Shown here: positions 50,803 to 62,509 of the stretch, in pieces
How the letters are laid out: each line of letters opens with the position of its first letter
Position numbering within the stretch: the stretch's first letter is position 1
Source: Bactrocera neohumeralis
Taxonomy: Eukaryota > Arthropoda > Insecta > Diptera > Tephritidae
Direction: 5' to 3'
Assembly (NCBI RefSeq): GCF_024586455.1
Contig: NC_065922.1
Coordinates: forward strand, 23,060,089 to 23,124,088
DNA length: 64,000 nucleotides
Translations under genes and position numbers: made by a program
The notes under the pieces: model-generated
The model's database searches: none
Told to the model about the DNA's origin: nothing
Seen by the model: only the letters and a program-made list of their open reading frames with translations

Positions 50803-50859
50803 ATGAATCGGTCACGTCGGCCACCCCAAAAGAGGAATTTTGTTTCTGGCGGAATATAT
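50803..50859 (+). CDS. DIP1: DIP1 exon 1 (coding part)
   Basis: 19 codons, MNRSRRPPQKRNFVSGGIY, ending at a strong donor TAT|GTAAGT, phase 0. The start is the first in-frame ATG near the donor, context AAAATATGA. No recognised domain; the Arg/Pro-rich start may serve as a nuclear-localisation or RNA-contact tail. Confidence 0.8.
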
Positions 50860-53800
50860 GTAAGTAATTCATTCCTATTTTTGTAAAGATGTATATTTTT
50901 CAAGTTATGTGTATCTATCTTTCAATCGATTATCCAATTTATACAAAAAATATTATTGTGTACTGAAAATCTTTATAAAGGTAGAAAAATTTTATGTTTA
51001 TGTGTATCTCTCTTTAATTGAGTAATCAATTTATACGAAATATTTTTGTGTATACTCAAAACGTCTAAAAAAATGAGGATATAGTCCTGAAATTGAGAAT
51101 TTCTTCTAGTTATGAAATTGTATTATTGGGTATATGAAATCGTACATACAACTATTTTCATACAATATTAATCCTGATTTTCCAAGCAAGAACTTTCTGT
51201 AAAAAATCTATTATTTATATACATACTATGTATGTACATATGTATGTATGTATGACTCAAAATCTGTTTGCATATTTGCGGCATGTTGTGTAATTTATAT
51301 ATAAACGGGCTTGGACAGGTGTTTCGCGAAACGCTTTCGGAGAATACGTCTGTTTAATTTGCTTATGGGGGCATTCTGGTCTAGAAGCATGAATTTCAGG
51401 TAATTTTTAAAGTGTCGTAAAAAAAAGGCAATTAATATTTTTACTATCCATTATTTTATTAGTTATTTGTTAATTTTAGAAGAGTACAGAAAAAAATTAA
51501 AAACTAAAAAGAGTAAAAAATTTCAAAAATTATGAGCTGACGAAGTGGGAGGTCTCTAAAAATTTCCACGTGACCATAGCCATGATTTCAACCCTCCTAG
51601 TTATCTGAAACCAAAAAAAAAGATTATTAATCTAGAATAATGTCGCAATGGCCGGAACAATGGAAAAGTGGGAAACAATTTTTTTCACAAAATGGCGACT
51701 GCCTGAAAAAAAAGTTTTTTTGGGATCACTTTTTCTGACTATTTCGAATTTTTTAAAAATAATAAAAATTTGGGGATGGGGCTAGTTCCAACCATAGACA
51801 AGCCTATAAAGAAGACTCTTTAAAAATTTCAAGTAAATCGGTCCAGTAGAACCTGAGAAATCGTGGGTATCGTTCCGAAAAAGTCAGTTTTGAGAAAAAC
51901 GCGTTTAAAGTTTTGGAGACAATTCTAGTGAACACGGACGCCACGTCACAAAATCGGCTCGAAAATAAGTCGAATTTTGAAAAATCCTTCCAAGGTAATA
52001 TTTTTGAAAGTCTAAACTTTCAAGATATGCAAAAAAAATCGATTTTTTCAAAATCCTAGATAAGAATACCCCTTTATGAGAACTTAACTTTTATGGCATA
52101 CCTTTTCAAAAAGGTCCATTTCTATTCCTTTTATTTTTTCGATGCGTGCAAATTTCACCCACAATTATTGATTAAAATAACTAAAGTTGTTTAGCTTGCA
52201 ATATAAAAGCTATTGACTTTTTGACAACATTTGTTATTTTGTATAAGCCCTATTTTTATATAGACTAACTATTTAAGTAAAGGTATTTATTTACAAATGT
52301 ATATACATTTATAAGTATCTACAAAAAATATTAAGTCTTATTTGTATAAGAATTGTATATTTTTGAGAATACCAGCACCAAATTAACAAAATTTTACATT
52401 GGGTTAACTTATTCATTATTTTATTTCTTTATAATTTGCAGTGGCAAAGGTTGGTAACTGTTTAGTGCCCTGTATAATAGATTTGTTTGCAATAATTTTT
52501 AAAACGACTCTAATCCGATTGCAGACTTGTCATAACCGCAATCGTTTGCACAATTTTAGCTATCAATTTTATAAATTGAATGTATTAATTGCGTGTACGG
52601 TGCGTAGGAAAAAGCTATGACAAGCAAACATTCTTGTAATGGTAGACATTCGGGATTATTGCGTTTTACAAGCTGTTGGAAATGAGTCTATTTGATTTCT
52701 TAAATATTAGTTTTGTATATCATAGTTATGTACATTTACTTCGCTGTAAACTCAAACGAATATACCATAGGGCGTAGATTAGAGTAAACGCTACAACTAG
52801 GAATATTTGTTTTTGTCTCATACTCTTTATAGTGACAATTTGTCCTATAGATGCAATGAAATCGTTGTAGTTACATTTGTAAATTACACATTTGATTTAG
52901 AATTAATCAAGCCTCCATTCGGTGTGTACACATTTTACATTTTTATAATCACAAATGTCGAAAAAAACGTAGTACTGCCATAAGTGTAGTTACCAGTTAA
53001 AAAAAAATAAAATGTGTAGGCATTCGTTAGGGTTATGATTTTTTCTTAAGAACAAATACATATGTGTACATATAAATAATAAACATATGTGAAAATACAT
53101 ATTATACATATATGTAGGTTTAATCATGAATCGCATACAATGATTGAATGCAATGGTATCAATTCCGATTGATCTCTATATTCGTTTATTGTCTGTACTA
53201 CAATCAGCAGTTGTTAACGCATTGAGTATTTTATAATCACATTGTTAACTAAGATAATTAATGCGTTTTAGCTGTTAAATTGAGTAGGTGCAATTGTAGT
53301 TGAAAATTTCGTTTGAGCAGTGGTTGTAGGAATGTCCATAGCTATTGCTAAACTAAGGTTTTTGAGTTTGCAATGTCAATCGAATGCGATGCCAGCATGA
53401 ATCCATTAACAACGAGCCAAAAACGTGGTTGCTCTGCAATGGATTGATTTAATCAGCAATACGAGACACGAAGTGATCAACCAGAAATGGAATGTGATAA
53501 GAAGTGCACGTTATTGTGGTTTGGTTTGTAAAACGCATTTGGTATTTGCAATAAATGTGTAAGAAATTGATTTTTTGTTGAAAATACAAATTTTGTTTAA
53601 GAAAAACCATATTTATTTCTACATCAAGTAATAATTTATTTTTTCAAATCTAAAATCAATGTTTAGGATCCGCGACAATCATATATTGATCAACAAGGAA
53701 ATCAAGGCTCACCATATCAAAGACGCCAAAATCAAAATTATGACAATAAAACTAACCGGAATGAAAAAACGCAACAAGAGCAGCAAGAAAATAAGGCACA

Positions 53801-55181
53801 AGAGCAGCAGAGATATGAGAATACACAACCGCCGCCATTAGAGCCACCCCCACAACCACCACAAATGGAAGAAGATCCAGCAGAAGAAGAAGAAGATGTC
53901 AAAGTGGAAGATTCTGGCTTATACGATGAAAGTGGAAAATTGCAGTACAAAAATATTTTCCGTACGCGCAAGAAGTCTTCCGGTATGCATTATAATTTAT
54001 TATTTTTATCGATATACAATTACACCTATATATTTTATATCCTTTTATGCTATAAGAAATGTACGTGCGAATTGTATTATAGCTTCAGTGCTGCCGAAGT
54101 TAACGTTTTTTCTTGTTCATATTTCTTACTTTTATTGCAAGTATTTTTTTCCTCTACTACACAGTGCGTGCCAAGGAGAAGAAAATACGTCAAAATCGTC
54201 AACTGCGCAAAACATTAATTCCCAAGAACGCTTTGATGGTTCTGAATGAGGTCGTTGGCTTGACAATTAGCGAATTTACTATTACCACTGCTTCAGGTGG
54301 TGGATTTGTAGCTGTTGTTACGGTTAATGATAAACAATATGAAGGCAAAGGTCATTCTAAGATAGCTGCTAAAAATAGTGCCAGCGAGAAAGCATTACGC
54401 GATTATGTGTTGGAGAAAATGCGTGAAAAGCCACGATTGCGTAAGAGCTCAGTTAATAATGATGAGTCTGTGGAAATGGCCGTTGATGCTCCCAATGGTA
54501 AGAGAAAAAGTATTATATAATTATTAGAAAACGATATTCACAACAATGTGTTTGATTTAGAAACTGTCAGCGAGAATGGAGAAGATGGGCAGCAGGATAA
54601 TTCTGGCACATCAGCGTTAATCGATGATGTACCTATGGTCAATTTGGCTTCATTTGCTATTTTTAAACTGTTTACTGAATGGGAGAACGAGGGTTATGTT
54701 GTACCCGAATTGCGTGTTGCTCATCCGCCGCAAACAGGTTCTGGCAACGACAGCACCAATGGAGATGGAAACCCTCAATTTAAGCCACCAAAGGCGGCAC
54801 CAATTCGCTCTGAATTGCCAAGCAATTGGGAATCAATTCATCCTTCTACTTTACTCTGTATGGTAAGTGAAAATGTTGTTAATTTCTGCTGAATATATAA
54901 TTTTGAGATGTTCTACTTAAAAGAATGAAGATATTGAATTTTGAAAACCATTAAACGAAATTCTTTTTATAATTCAGATGCGTCCAGGATTGCAGTATCG
55001 CGAAATTGGTACAGTAGGCGACCCACCAAATGTATTACAGCGCATGGGCGTTACTGTTGACGAAGTGGACTATGAAAGCTCTGGTCGTTCTAAGAAAACT
55101 GCTCGCCGCAATGTGGCCGTTTGTGTGCTTAATGAGTTGTTCGGTACCAATTTCGTCAAGGAGCCACCATTTGAAGAATAA
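50803..55181 (+). CDS. DIP1: Two-dsRBD nuclear protein, probable DIP1 (whole gene, five exons)
   Basis: Join 50803-50859, 53667-53982, 54165-54497, 54561-54862, 54978-55181: 1212 nt, 403 residues, every junction GT/AG and frame-consistent. Residues 1-19 are basic (MNRSRRPPQKRNF). Residues 20-124 are Gln/Asn/Pro-rich and then acidic (EEDPAEEEEDVKVED), so probably disordered. A basic run (RAKEKKIRQNRQLRK) leads into dsRBD 1, about 144-206 (PKNALMVLNEV…YEGKGHSKIAAKNSASEKAL). dsRBD 2 is about 328-394 (HPSTLLCMMRPGLQYRE…SSGRSKKTARRNVAVCVLNE). In dsRBD 1 the second Lys of the SKK RNA-contact motif is Ile; dsRBD 2 keeps SKK. No catalytic domain, so it should bind duplex RNA without enzymatic activity. 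Known: Drosophila DIP1 is a nuclear protein of about this size with two dsRBDs, and it is X-linked like Dsp1. The name is my best match; blanks or another dsRBD paralogue is the alternative. Confidence 0.85.
50860..53666 (+). other. DIP1 intron 1
   Basis: 2.8 kb, AT-rich. It contains an ATGT microsatellite near 51225-51255 and a repeat-like non-coding block at 51390-52110. The rest shows nothing recognisable. The acceptor is TTTAG at 53662-53666. Confidence 0.75.
51390..52110. repeat. Probable transposon-derived non-coding block
   Basis: Contains phrases such as AATCGGTCCAGTAGAACCTG, GAGAAATCGTGGGTATCG and TTTTGAGAAAAACGCGTTT, which I recognise as recurring in non-coding repeats of several insects. 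No ORF, no termini seen. Recognition is from memory of the phrase style, not from a comparison. Confidence 0.35.
53667..53982 (+). CDS. DIP1: DIP1 exon 2, disordered Gln/Asn/Pro then acidic region
   Basis: 316 nt, starts GAT CCG CGA (DPRQSYIDQQ) after TTTAG and ends TCC G|GTATGC, phase 1. It encodes PPPLEPPPQPPQMEEDPAEE and EDSGLYDESGKLQYKNIF. The 60-residue open frame beginning at the ATG at 53659 is out of frame with this and is a shadow. Confidence 0.85.
54060..54115 (+). repeat. Tail of the dispersed tephritid-type repeat in DIP1 intron 2
   Basis: GTATTATAGCTTCAGTGCTG followed by CCGAAGTTAACGTTTTTTCTTG, the conserved 3' end of the repeat family, including its CTTC…GAAG stem. It occupies about a third of the 182-bp intron (53983-54164). 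Confidence 0.75.
54165..54497 (+). CDS. DIP1: DIP1 exon 3, first dsRBD
   Basis: 333 nt. The acceptor follows a long pyrimidine run (TTTTTTTCCTCTACTACACAG). The donor is AAT G|GTAAGA, phase 1. It encodes the basic linker and all of dsRBD 1: helix 1 KNALMVLNEV, strands GGGFVAVVTVNDKQYEGKG, helix 2 KIAAKNSASEKALRDYV. Then comes a basic/acidic linker. The ATG at 54113 that opens a longer frame is intronic. Confidence 0.9.
54561..54862 (+). CDS. DIP1: DIP1 exon 4, linker and start of second dsRBD
   Basis: 302 nt after a 63-bp intron typical of flies (54498-54560, acceptor TTTGATTTAG). It encodes an acidic stretch, a probable helix VNLASFAIFKLFTEWENEGY, a Gly/Asn/Pro-rich spacer and the first half of dsRBD 2 helix 1 (HPSTLLCM). 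The donor ATG|GTAAGT is phase 0. Confidence 0.88.
54978..55181 (+). CDS. DIP1: DIP1 exon 5, remainder of second dsRBD and stop
   Basis: 204 nt including TAA at 55179-55181. The acceptor is ATTCAG. It continues helix 1 (MRPGLQYRE), strands (NVLQRMGVTVDEVDY), the loop SSGRSKKTARR and helix 2 (NVAVCVLNELFG), with a short C-terminal tail NFVKEPPFEE. Confidence 0.9.
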   Translation: MRPGLQYREIGTVGDPPNVLQRMGVTVDEVDYESSGRSKKTARRNVAVCVLNELFGTNFVKEPPFEE

Positions 55182-55190
55182 ATAAATAAA
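55177..55190 (+). terminator. Overlapping AATAAA polyadenylation signals at the DIP1 stop
   Basis: Three overlapping AATAAA hexamers (55177, 55181, 55185) begin within the stop codon. If used they would give a 3' untranslated region of only some tens of bases. A further AATAAAA-like signal lies near 55307, so the true cleavage site is uncertain. Confidence 0.4.
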
Positions 55191-55599
55191 ATTCTTTACT
55201 TATGTTAGTATTGAACATATTTACAATAGTAGACTTCAAATCCTAACCAATTTTCAAACTTCAATATAGAAATTAGATTTTACTGCAGAATTACTGAATT
55301 TTACAAATAATAAAAAAAAAGTCATTTGGAATAATGATGATCCTTTCTATTATATATTCGTAATAGTTTTCTTAAACTCACTGCTAAAAGAATTTTGGAT
55401 GGAAATAAATATAAAGTCGATCTTTATAAAACTAACAGAGGTTTGGTTTTGTTTTTCTGGAGAAAATCTTTACTTTCAAAAATTAGTCTATTCAAGTATA
55501 CGTAAAAATAGAAGGTGATCTTGAGTATGACAATTTATTATTTTTTTCAATAATAAAAAATCGTTTAGCAGCTGAAAAACAATTTAGCATATTTTTTTA

Positions 55600-55870
55600 A
55601 CTCATAATGTGAAAATCAGCTGTTTGCATGGGAGCTATATGCTGCTATAGTAGTCTGATCTCGACGGTTTCTTGAAGAGAAAGGGACATATACAAAATTC
55701 CACAATCGATATATCAAAAGCGTACAGGTATGCATGCGGACAGATATACAGACATGGCTAAATCGACTCAGCTCGTCACACTGATATTTTATAGCGTTTC
55801 TTCGTTTCCTTCTGCGTGTCACAAACTTCGTTGCAAACTTAATATCCCCTGTTCAGGGTATAAAAATTAT
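55600..55870 (-). repeat. Dispersed tephritid-type repeat, inverted copy
   Basis: The minus strand starts ATACCCTGAACAGGGGATAT, then TTGTGACACGCAGAAGGAAA, GTGTGACGAGCTGAGTCGAT, GTATATCTGTCCGCATGC and AGACTACTATAGCAGCATAT, the family block order. The left (3') tail is missing. Confidence 0.75.
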
Positions 55871-58800
55871 AATAATAAAGGTAAAAATAATGTAAAAAAA
55901 GACGTGTGTGTTTTTTTTTGATATATTATAACAGTAATGAAAATAAAAATAGTAATTTTACAAAAACAAATTCCAATCAAAAATCATATTTCAATATCAG
56001 TACAATTCATATTTAAAGTTTGTTTTTTCACTCATATTTAGTCGCTGTAATTTAACAATAAAAATACATACAATGTTTTTATATGCCTGCTTTATTATTT
56101 TTATTTGAATGACAATAAAATGTTAGTTTCATATTTTGGCTTTACAGAAAACTTATACTTGTATCTGACCCAGTTGTTAATTAGTTGTTCTTAACTTTCT
56201 TTCGAATTGCTTTTACATATACCTTTGTATATATATTATTTTGTCGACGGCGCATAGGCTGCTTAATTGCAATTTTAGCTTGCTTTTATGCTTCGACGTA
56301 CGGTATTCATGTTTATATTTATATGTATGTTTTACATTCAATTCGATTTCGTTTTGTTTGGTAACTTGATTGCAGCACTAAAAAGAAATGGTCGAGCAAA
56401 AAGTGTAACAATTTAATACGCTTTTCATTTTAAATACCAACTCATGTCATACCGCGGCGTTCGATCACCGATTATTGAAGAATCTACATTGAATCATTTC
56501 ATCATTCACATTTCATATTTCGCTCTCTCACAAACATCTGCATGCAAATTTATTCAAACTTTGGTTGTGTGTATGGAAGTGTGTGGATAGCATGGGTATA
56601 AATACGCATGTGTGTTTGTGTGTTCTTCTATTATTTGGAATGAATTTAAATGAAAAAAATAAAAGTACTTGATATTGCTGACTTCAGGATGTAACATTGT
56701 AGTCTTTTTTTATATAATGGTATATGCCGCAAAAGTCTTTATGCAACTTCTGAGAGACAAAAATAATAATTACAAAATCATTTTAAAAGAATCATAAAAA
56801 ATTATAGCTTGATTTTCATTTTAATTTTCGTACATTTTCGATTATTATTATATTTTTCAAATAATGCGACGCAAACGCGCAAACGTATCTACTACTCTTA
56901 CTAAAAAAAAATGCGAAAAACAATAAAATAAAAAGTGGTAATTTTTTAGTAAAAATGGAATTTGTGCAGCAGAGCTCACTCACATTCAAATTTCATACTC
57001 AAAGAATGATTTGCGCTTATTTAAATATTAATTGCATACAATCGTTCACAATGACTCCGCCAATTAGTTTTTATTTACTGTTGTATAAAAAAAGTGAATT
57101 GCGAATACAAGTTATTTACGGAGATACATACATCCATAAATTCTTATTATCCTTGCGTGTCTTTGAATGTACCTTTCTACATATCTACATATGTCGGCCT
57201 CTTTTCCAGTATGCGCACAAATATCGTATGTAATGTAAAAGGCAAATTCATGTACATACATACATATGTGACACGTATTCACGTACATATGTATATGACG
57301 AAAATTTACATATAATACATCTTAATGGTACAAACAACAATAAAAATTTACACACACTCAGTCTCGTGTGCACAAATACATTTGCACCGACATTTTATGT
57401 TACTTGAATGAACCTTTTTTCGTCATTCAAGTTGTAAAAAAAAAGAACAAATTATTAATATTTTATTAATAAGAAAATTGAATTTTTCAGACTTTTGAAG
57501 CTGCATACTTGTATGCAAATATTTCTAATGCTATGCTCAAAAATATGTACGTTTATGTCTAGCATGGGAAAATATTTCTTTGCTGTGTTTTTTGGTTACA
57601 TTTTATGTTTTACATACGATATTTTTGTACTTGTAAACTTAATATATTTTAATTTGTATGGATTTATGTATGTATGTATGTAGTTTATTTAGGTGGGCAC
57701 ATTGCGAATTTCTATTCCGAATGTTCAGAATTTAAAATTAAATAAATTCTCATTTCATGCTAAGAAAAAATATAGCATTTTATAAAAAGCTAACAATTTG
57801 AAATGAATAAAATTCGTTTACCTGAAGAGGAGTGAGAATAAAAATCAATAATAATAATAAAAATATATATTAATATAGTATAAAATAAAAACAAATAAAA
57901 AATTATAAATATGAACAAAAAATTAAGTTATGAAGCAGTTGTCGTTTAATTTATAATCAACAGTAATTAAAAATTTTGAAAAATTAAATATGAAAACAAA
58001 AATAAAAATATAATAAATATTTCATAAGAGTTTTAATAACTCAAACAACAGAAATTTGCGGTAAACGAATTTTTCTTCATTTGAGCTAAGCAGAAACCAC
58101 TTTACTCCAACAATCATTCATTCGCTCGGCGAAAATTCACAAATTTCCATTTTTTACATTAACTATTTTGGTATGCATATTTTCAAAACAAAATTAATAA
58201 ACTACTAACAAGTGTTCAAAAACCAATCGTGTTTTAGTATTCAGTTCTAACACTAATGCTTTTCAAAATTTTCAAAGAGAGAACTCTACAGCTCAATAAA
58301 CAAAAACTATTTGTATTCATAATGTTCCACAAAAAAGAAGTAAGATAGGGAAAATCATGTAATGCTTTTAATGAGAAACATGTTTGTTAAATTAGCAACT
58401 TATTTAATGTTTCATACAGTTCAGCTACATTTTCGCACAGCTGCACTGGCGCAATACGAAAATTCTTTAAAATATGCAATATATATGTATATATATATTT
58501 TTTTTTGTACATATAAACGTTAGTTTTGTAGAGTTTGTGAGTTCATGTAATTTGTTATTTTTAACGTACATATGTACACATGTATATAATATATATGTAT
58601 ATATATAATAAAAAAAAGAAAAATATAGTATAGAATGTGCCTCATATCATCCATATAAATATAGTTTTGTTATCATATGTTTTTTAAGTCTATCACATCA
58701 CATTTTGTTGTTGGTTTTTGTATGCTAATTTTTATGTTGTCGCTTTGCAGTTGTTACATTCAATTTTTGTTTTTACCATAATTGCAGCATTTATACATAA

Positions 58801-61563
58801 CGCGGCTTTTCCAAAACAAAATAAAAACAAATGCATTTATCAAATACTGTTTTTGAAACAATATTTATTGTTCAAAAGATTTGTTTTTCCCCTCGCTTTA
58901 TTTTCTTTGTTACGATCCGTATGATGGCTAAACAAAGTATTTTTTGTTCACTGCAAAAACAACAGTAAAAACATCTTTTTTATGTATAAAAATAAATATT
59001 TTGTTTCCTTTTCGATAAACAATGTTAATTTTCCAATTATGTGTTCGAATTAAAAGCTACATATGTATGTATGTATAAAAAAAGTGAAAAATAAAAACGT
59101 TTATTTAATTCAACAATTCTAGTCTGTTTTAACTAAGAGATCTTTAGGTTGAGTACAACATATGGTAGTTGAACATCATTGAATACTGCTAATATCCAAA
59201 TTAATGTGATTCGATGAAAAAATTCTCTTTCGCTCGTCACAAATGAAAAATGCCATGAAAGCTTATACGGCGAATGGCGTTTTGGTTTTGGTACTAACTA
59301 TAACTTTGTCCGTTTTTTATGTTTTTGGTTAAGTTCCTGCCCAAAAAGTACCTAGTACCTACATACACAATGCATTTATTTGCCACGAAAACGAGTTTAT
59401 CGCTTTTTCATCTTTAACTAACGAAATTGTTACATACAAATGACGTATGTATACAGTTATACTCGTATATTTTAGTAAGCCTATACTTTTTTTCTACAAA
59501 ACCATGTGATAGCGGCTGTTTTGTTACATTTGATACAATTTTTATATTTACGAAAAAAAAAAGAAATTAATTGTGAAAAATGCCATTTTCAGTTGATTTC
59601 GTTTCTTAATTTTGCTTTAGTGTCAGTAGCAAAGTTGGTAGAAACATTGTGTGAAATTGGTTAGTTGTTTAACCAATTGTCCCAGTTAATTACTACACAC
59701 ATTTCTCAATGTTTTTTCTCAACAAGAAATTCATTTGCAAATTGCTTAACTGTGTTAGCAATAGCATATGTTTATGTATGTGTGTTTGCGCATACATGCT
59801 TAATGTATGACTGTAAATTTTTTTTGGGACTTTTTGGTTAGGAATATTCGAATAATTGCATTTTGTTTAGTGAAATACAAAACTATTTCTTATAAATTAA
59901 CGTTCACGTTTTATGTTTTCGCTTATTTCCTCACATTTATAAATATATATGTATATATACTTAGCATACATATATATATGGCATTTAAAAAAATATTTAT
60001 ATTTGTTAACTTCTATCCTGCTTTGCACACCTTCAATTTCTTTTTTGTTTGTATAATTTGACTTTGGCTTCGATACTAACAACTTTCAGCAGTTAAATTT
60101 TTTAGATTTACTAAAAGTAATTTTAATACACTATTTCTTCTCAATATTAAAATTCGAATACAAAGTCGCTTGCAGACTTTCGTGTTATTTCGGTAGGAAT
60201 ACGAGCAGCAGTGGAATAAAGCACAAAGTGAATGAGTTCGCGACAAATTGAATATACCGTTTTGTACTCAAATATTCGTTTTCAAATTTGATAGACAAAT
60301 ATTCAATACGAAATGACTTTCATGTAGAAGTGGAGGAATGGCATACATCAAATTCAAAAAGCAAACTCAGCGCGCTCAAACTATTACAATTGCTTAAATA
60401 AATTAATTTATAGTTATTTCTGCTGGGAAATGAGAAAAGTATTTCTTTACAAGTTCCCATAGACCTTACGTGTATTCTTTTACATATTCCGTTGTGTCTT
60501 TGGAAAAGTGCATTTAATTGTATGTAGCAAAGTTTTTGGAAATATTTGTCTTATATAATGTACATATGTATTGCTATGTTGTGAAGGAATAGAAAATTTG
60601 ACGTACATATGTTAAAAGGGACTTGTATAATTTTAATAAAATGCGTTATTTGTTGTATGCTTTTCAATTAGGGTTTATGCTTGGCAGTGAAAGTGGTAGA
60701 TTGACCCATGAAACAAAATACGCAACGTTAAATATGGAAAATCTTAAAATTTGAAATTTTTTAACATCAGTAATCTAAAATCCAATATATTTTTAAGATT
60801 TGTCGTTTAATTTAGCCGGTGAAAACGGATTATTTATACCTTTTTATAAGTTATAAAACAGTTGCGTAAAATAATTTTTTTAAGACACTACCACAAAGCA
60901 AATATGTATATGTATGTATACATATTTATCCGATAATTTATCTTTTACTTCTACACTGCATATGAATCGAAGGCATTGAAATACTGCTCCACACTAAACC
61001 CGGACCATGTTACGAGTTAATTAAAGGAAGCCTCGTCCTTTCTTTGTAATTAGGCTACATATTTTCAACTGCGCTCACCAACTAGCTTTCATAAAAAAAT
61101 TAAAAGCTTCTGTGCAGCTTAACAGCTAACCTAACATACGAATACTTTTCACTATGATTTTTGTTCGTCTCATAAATATACATACTATTTACATGATCGT
61201 CGTTTGTACAAGTATGTTTGCAATTATTGATTCAAGTGTAAACTTGTTTTATGTTTGTATGGATGAATGCGGCGCATTTTATGTTTCTTTTTTATATGGT
61301 CAAAATTTTTTTATATGAATATGTAACTGGCTAGATTTGGCTGTTGCAATTCAATGTTTTTTAGATAATTAAGTTAAATTAAAATTATATTTGATATATT
61401 AATTATATAACGTTAATGCGTGAACTTCAATATTTTGAAGATAGTTGGAAATTGTTTCTCATTAGTGAAGGTTGTCTTTTGTTCGTTAAAAAAAACATGA
61501 AATAAATTTAATTATAATGTTGTGGCAAGGGTAGAAGTAAAATGTAATTGCAGCGTTACTTTC

Positions 61564-61598
61564 AATGATATTTGCGTATGATTCATGCAAATATCATT
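61564..61598. repeat. Perfect 12-bp inverted repeat with 11-nt loop
   Basis: AATGATATTTGC at 61564-61575 and GCAAATATCATT at 61587-61598. It includes an ATGCAAAT octamer of the POU-domain type. Function unknown. Confidence 0.5.
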
Positions 61599-62426
61599 TC
61601 TGTAAATCTGCAGAATTTTACTCGTATCTCTTATTTGCTTTAATACAATCATGATCTTCCACCGTAATGAGCTGTACCTGAGAAATCTATTCTAAAGTTA
61701 GTATAATTCATTTTTGGAAAAAACAGTTATAATAAACTGTTGAAAAAATATATAAAATGGGATAATAATATATGTACTTCAATTGATGCAACGCGATATT
61801 TCTTGTTCATTACAATTTTATGCATCTAATAACTTAAAAACGAATTGAGTTGCATAGAAGATAATTTGCGAAATATCTCTCTTATCTCTTTTGAAGTATT
61901 TTTTATGATTAAATCGAAAGTGTGTTATAAAAAAGTTTTATAGGGTCACATATTTGCGTACGAAACTCAGCTAATTTTTTATTTAATTTCATTTCATTTG
62001 ATGCAGTTTTAAAAAGTTCAGCGTTTAAATTGTTGTTTCATAGTTACTGACTAATTTCTTTTAGTTGCTCGCTTATTTTTTTGTAATGTTTTTCTTTTAG
62101 AAACCGGAAATAGGAATTTCGTAGTTATAAAATAATACAGAGAATTCAAAAAATGCACTTTGCAGAATTTTGGTACATTTTCAAATGCTTAAAATAATAT
62201 TTATTACCGCTACACCACAGTGCGGTGTGTTGAAGCCAATTCATTTTTTCCATATTCTGATAACTAAGAATTCTCTAACATTCTTATACCAAAACAAAAA
62301 ATTCATATGCATTAAAATAATTCATATTTTAAAATTTATGTGAAATTAAATTTTACGGTTTCTATGTAAGATGATAATTATTCACTGCTTAAGTCATATG
62401 TAATTATTCAAGATTAGCCAATTTTG

Positions 62427-62499
62427 TGGGGTAGCCGCTTACACCTGAAGGCTGCCGACGGTGCTGCTGCGTTTGTAAGTATTAACAACGGCTACTCCA
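62427..62499. ncRNA. Candidate structured RNA / long hairpin
   Basis: GC-rich 73-nt segment in AT-rich DNA. Pairing by eye: TGGGGTAGCCG (62427-62437) with CGGCTACTCCA (62489-62499), 11 pairs with one G-T. Directly continuous is CTTACA (62438-62443) with TGTAAG (62474-62479), 6 pairs. The right strand has a 9-nt bulge (62480-62488). The inner AAGGCTGC/GCTGCGTT forms a stem with two mismatches and a 10-nt loop. On the minus strand an AATAAA (62509-62504) lies just upstream, so it may be a 3'-end structure of the helicase transcript. The strand of any RNA is unknown. It matches no microRNA I know. Confidence 0.35.
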
Positions 62500-62503
62500 A
62501 TAA

Positions 62504-62509
62504 TTTATT
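62504..62509 (-). terminator. Candidate polyadenylation signal for the helicase gene
   Basis: Minus-strand AATAAA about 445 bases downstream of the helicase stop codon. The normal cleavage distance would place the 3' end inside the hairpin at 62427-62499. Confidence 0.3.

Larger units (their letters stand above)
55191..62426. other. DIP1-helicase intergenic, AT-rich
   Basis: Convergent intergenic DNA. Contents: the inverted dispersed repeat at 55600-55870, ATGT microsatellites (for example near 57255, 57665, 59060 and 60905), TA-rich runs near 58480-58610 and 59940-59990, and a perfect 12-bp inverted repeat at 61564-61598. No coding sequence recognised; parts may be 3' untranslated sequence of the flanking genes. 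Confidence 0.6.

Noticed and set aside
53659..53841. 60-residue frame MFRIRDNHIL...
   Set aside because: Starts before the exon-2 acceptor and is in the wrong frame relative to the dsRBD protein.
54113..54164. ATG at 54113 as start of a 135-residue dsRBD protein
   Set aside because: This part is intron 2, containing a repeat tail and polypyrimidine acceptor; exon 3 begins at 54165.
62427..62499. The hairpin as a tRNA, hammerhead or twister ribozyme
   Set aside because: No cloverleaf, no CTGATGA/GAAA hammerhead core, and no convincing twister consensus; left as an unclassified structure.
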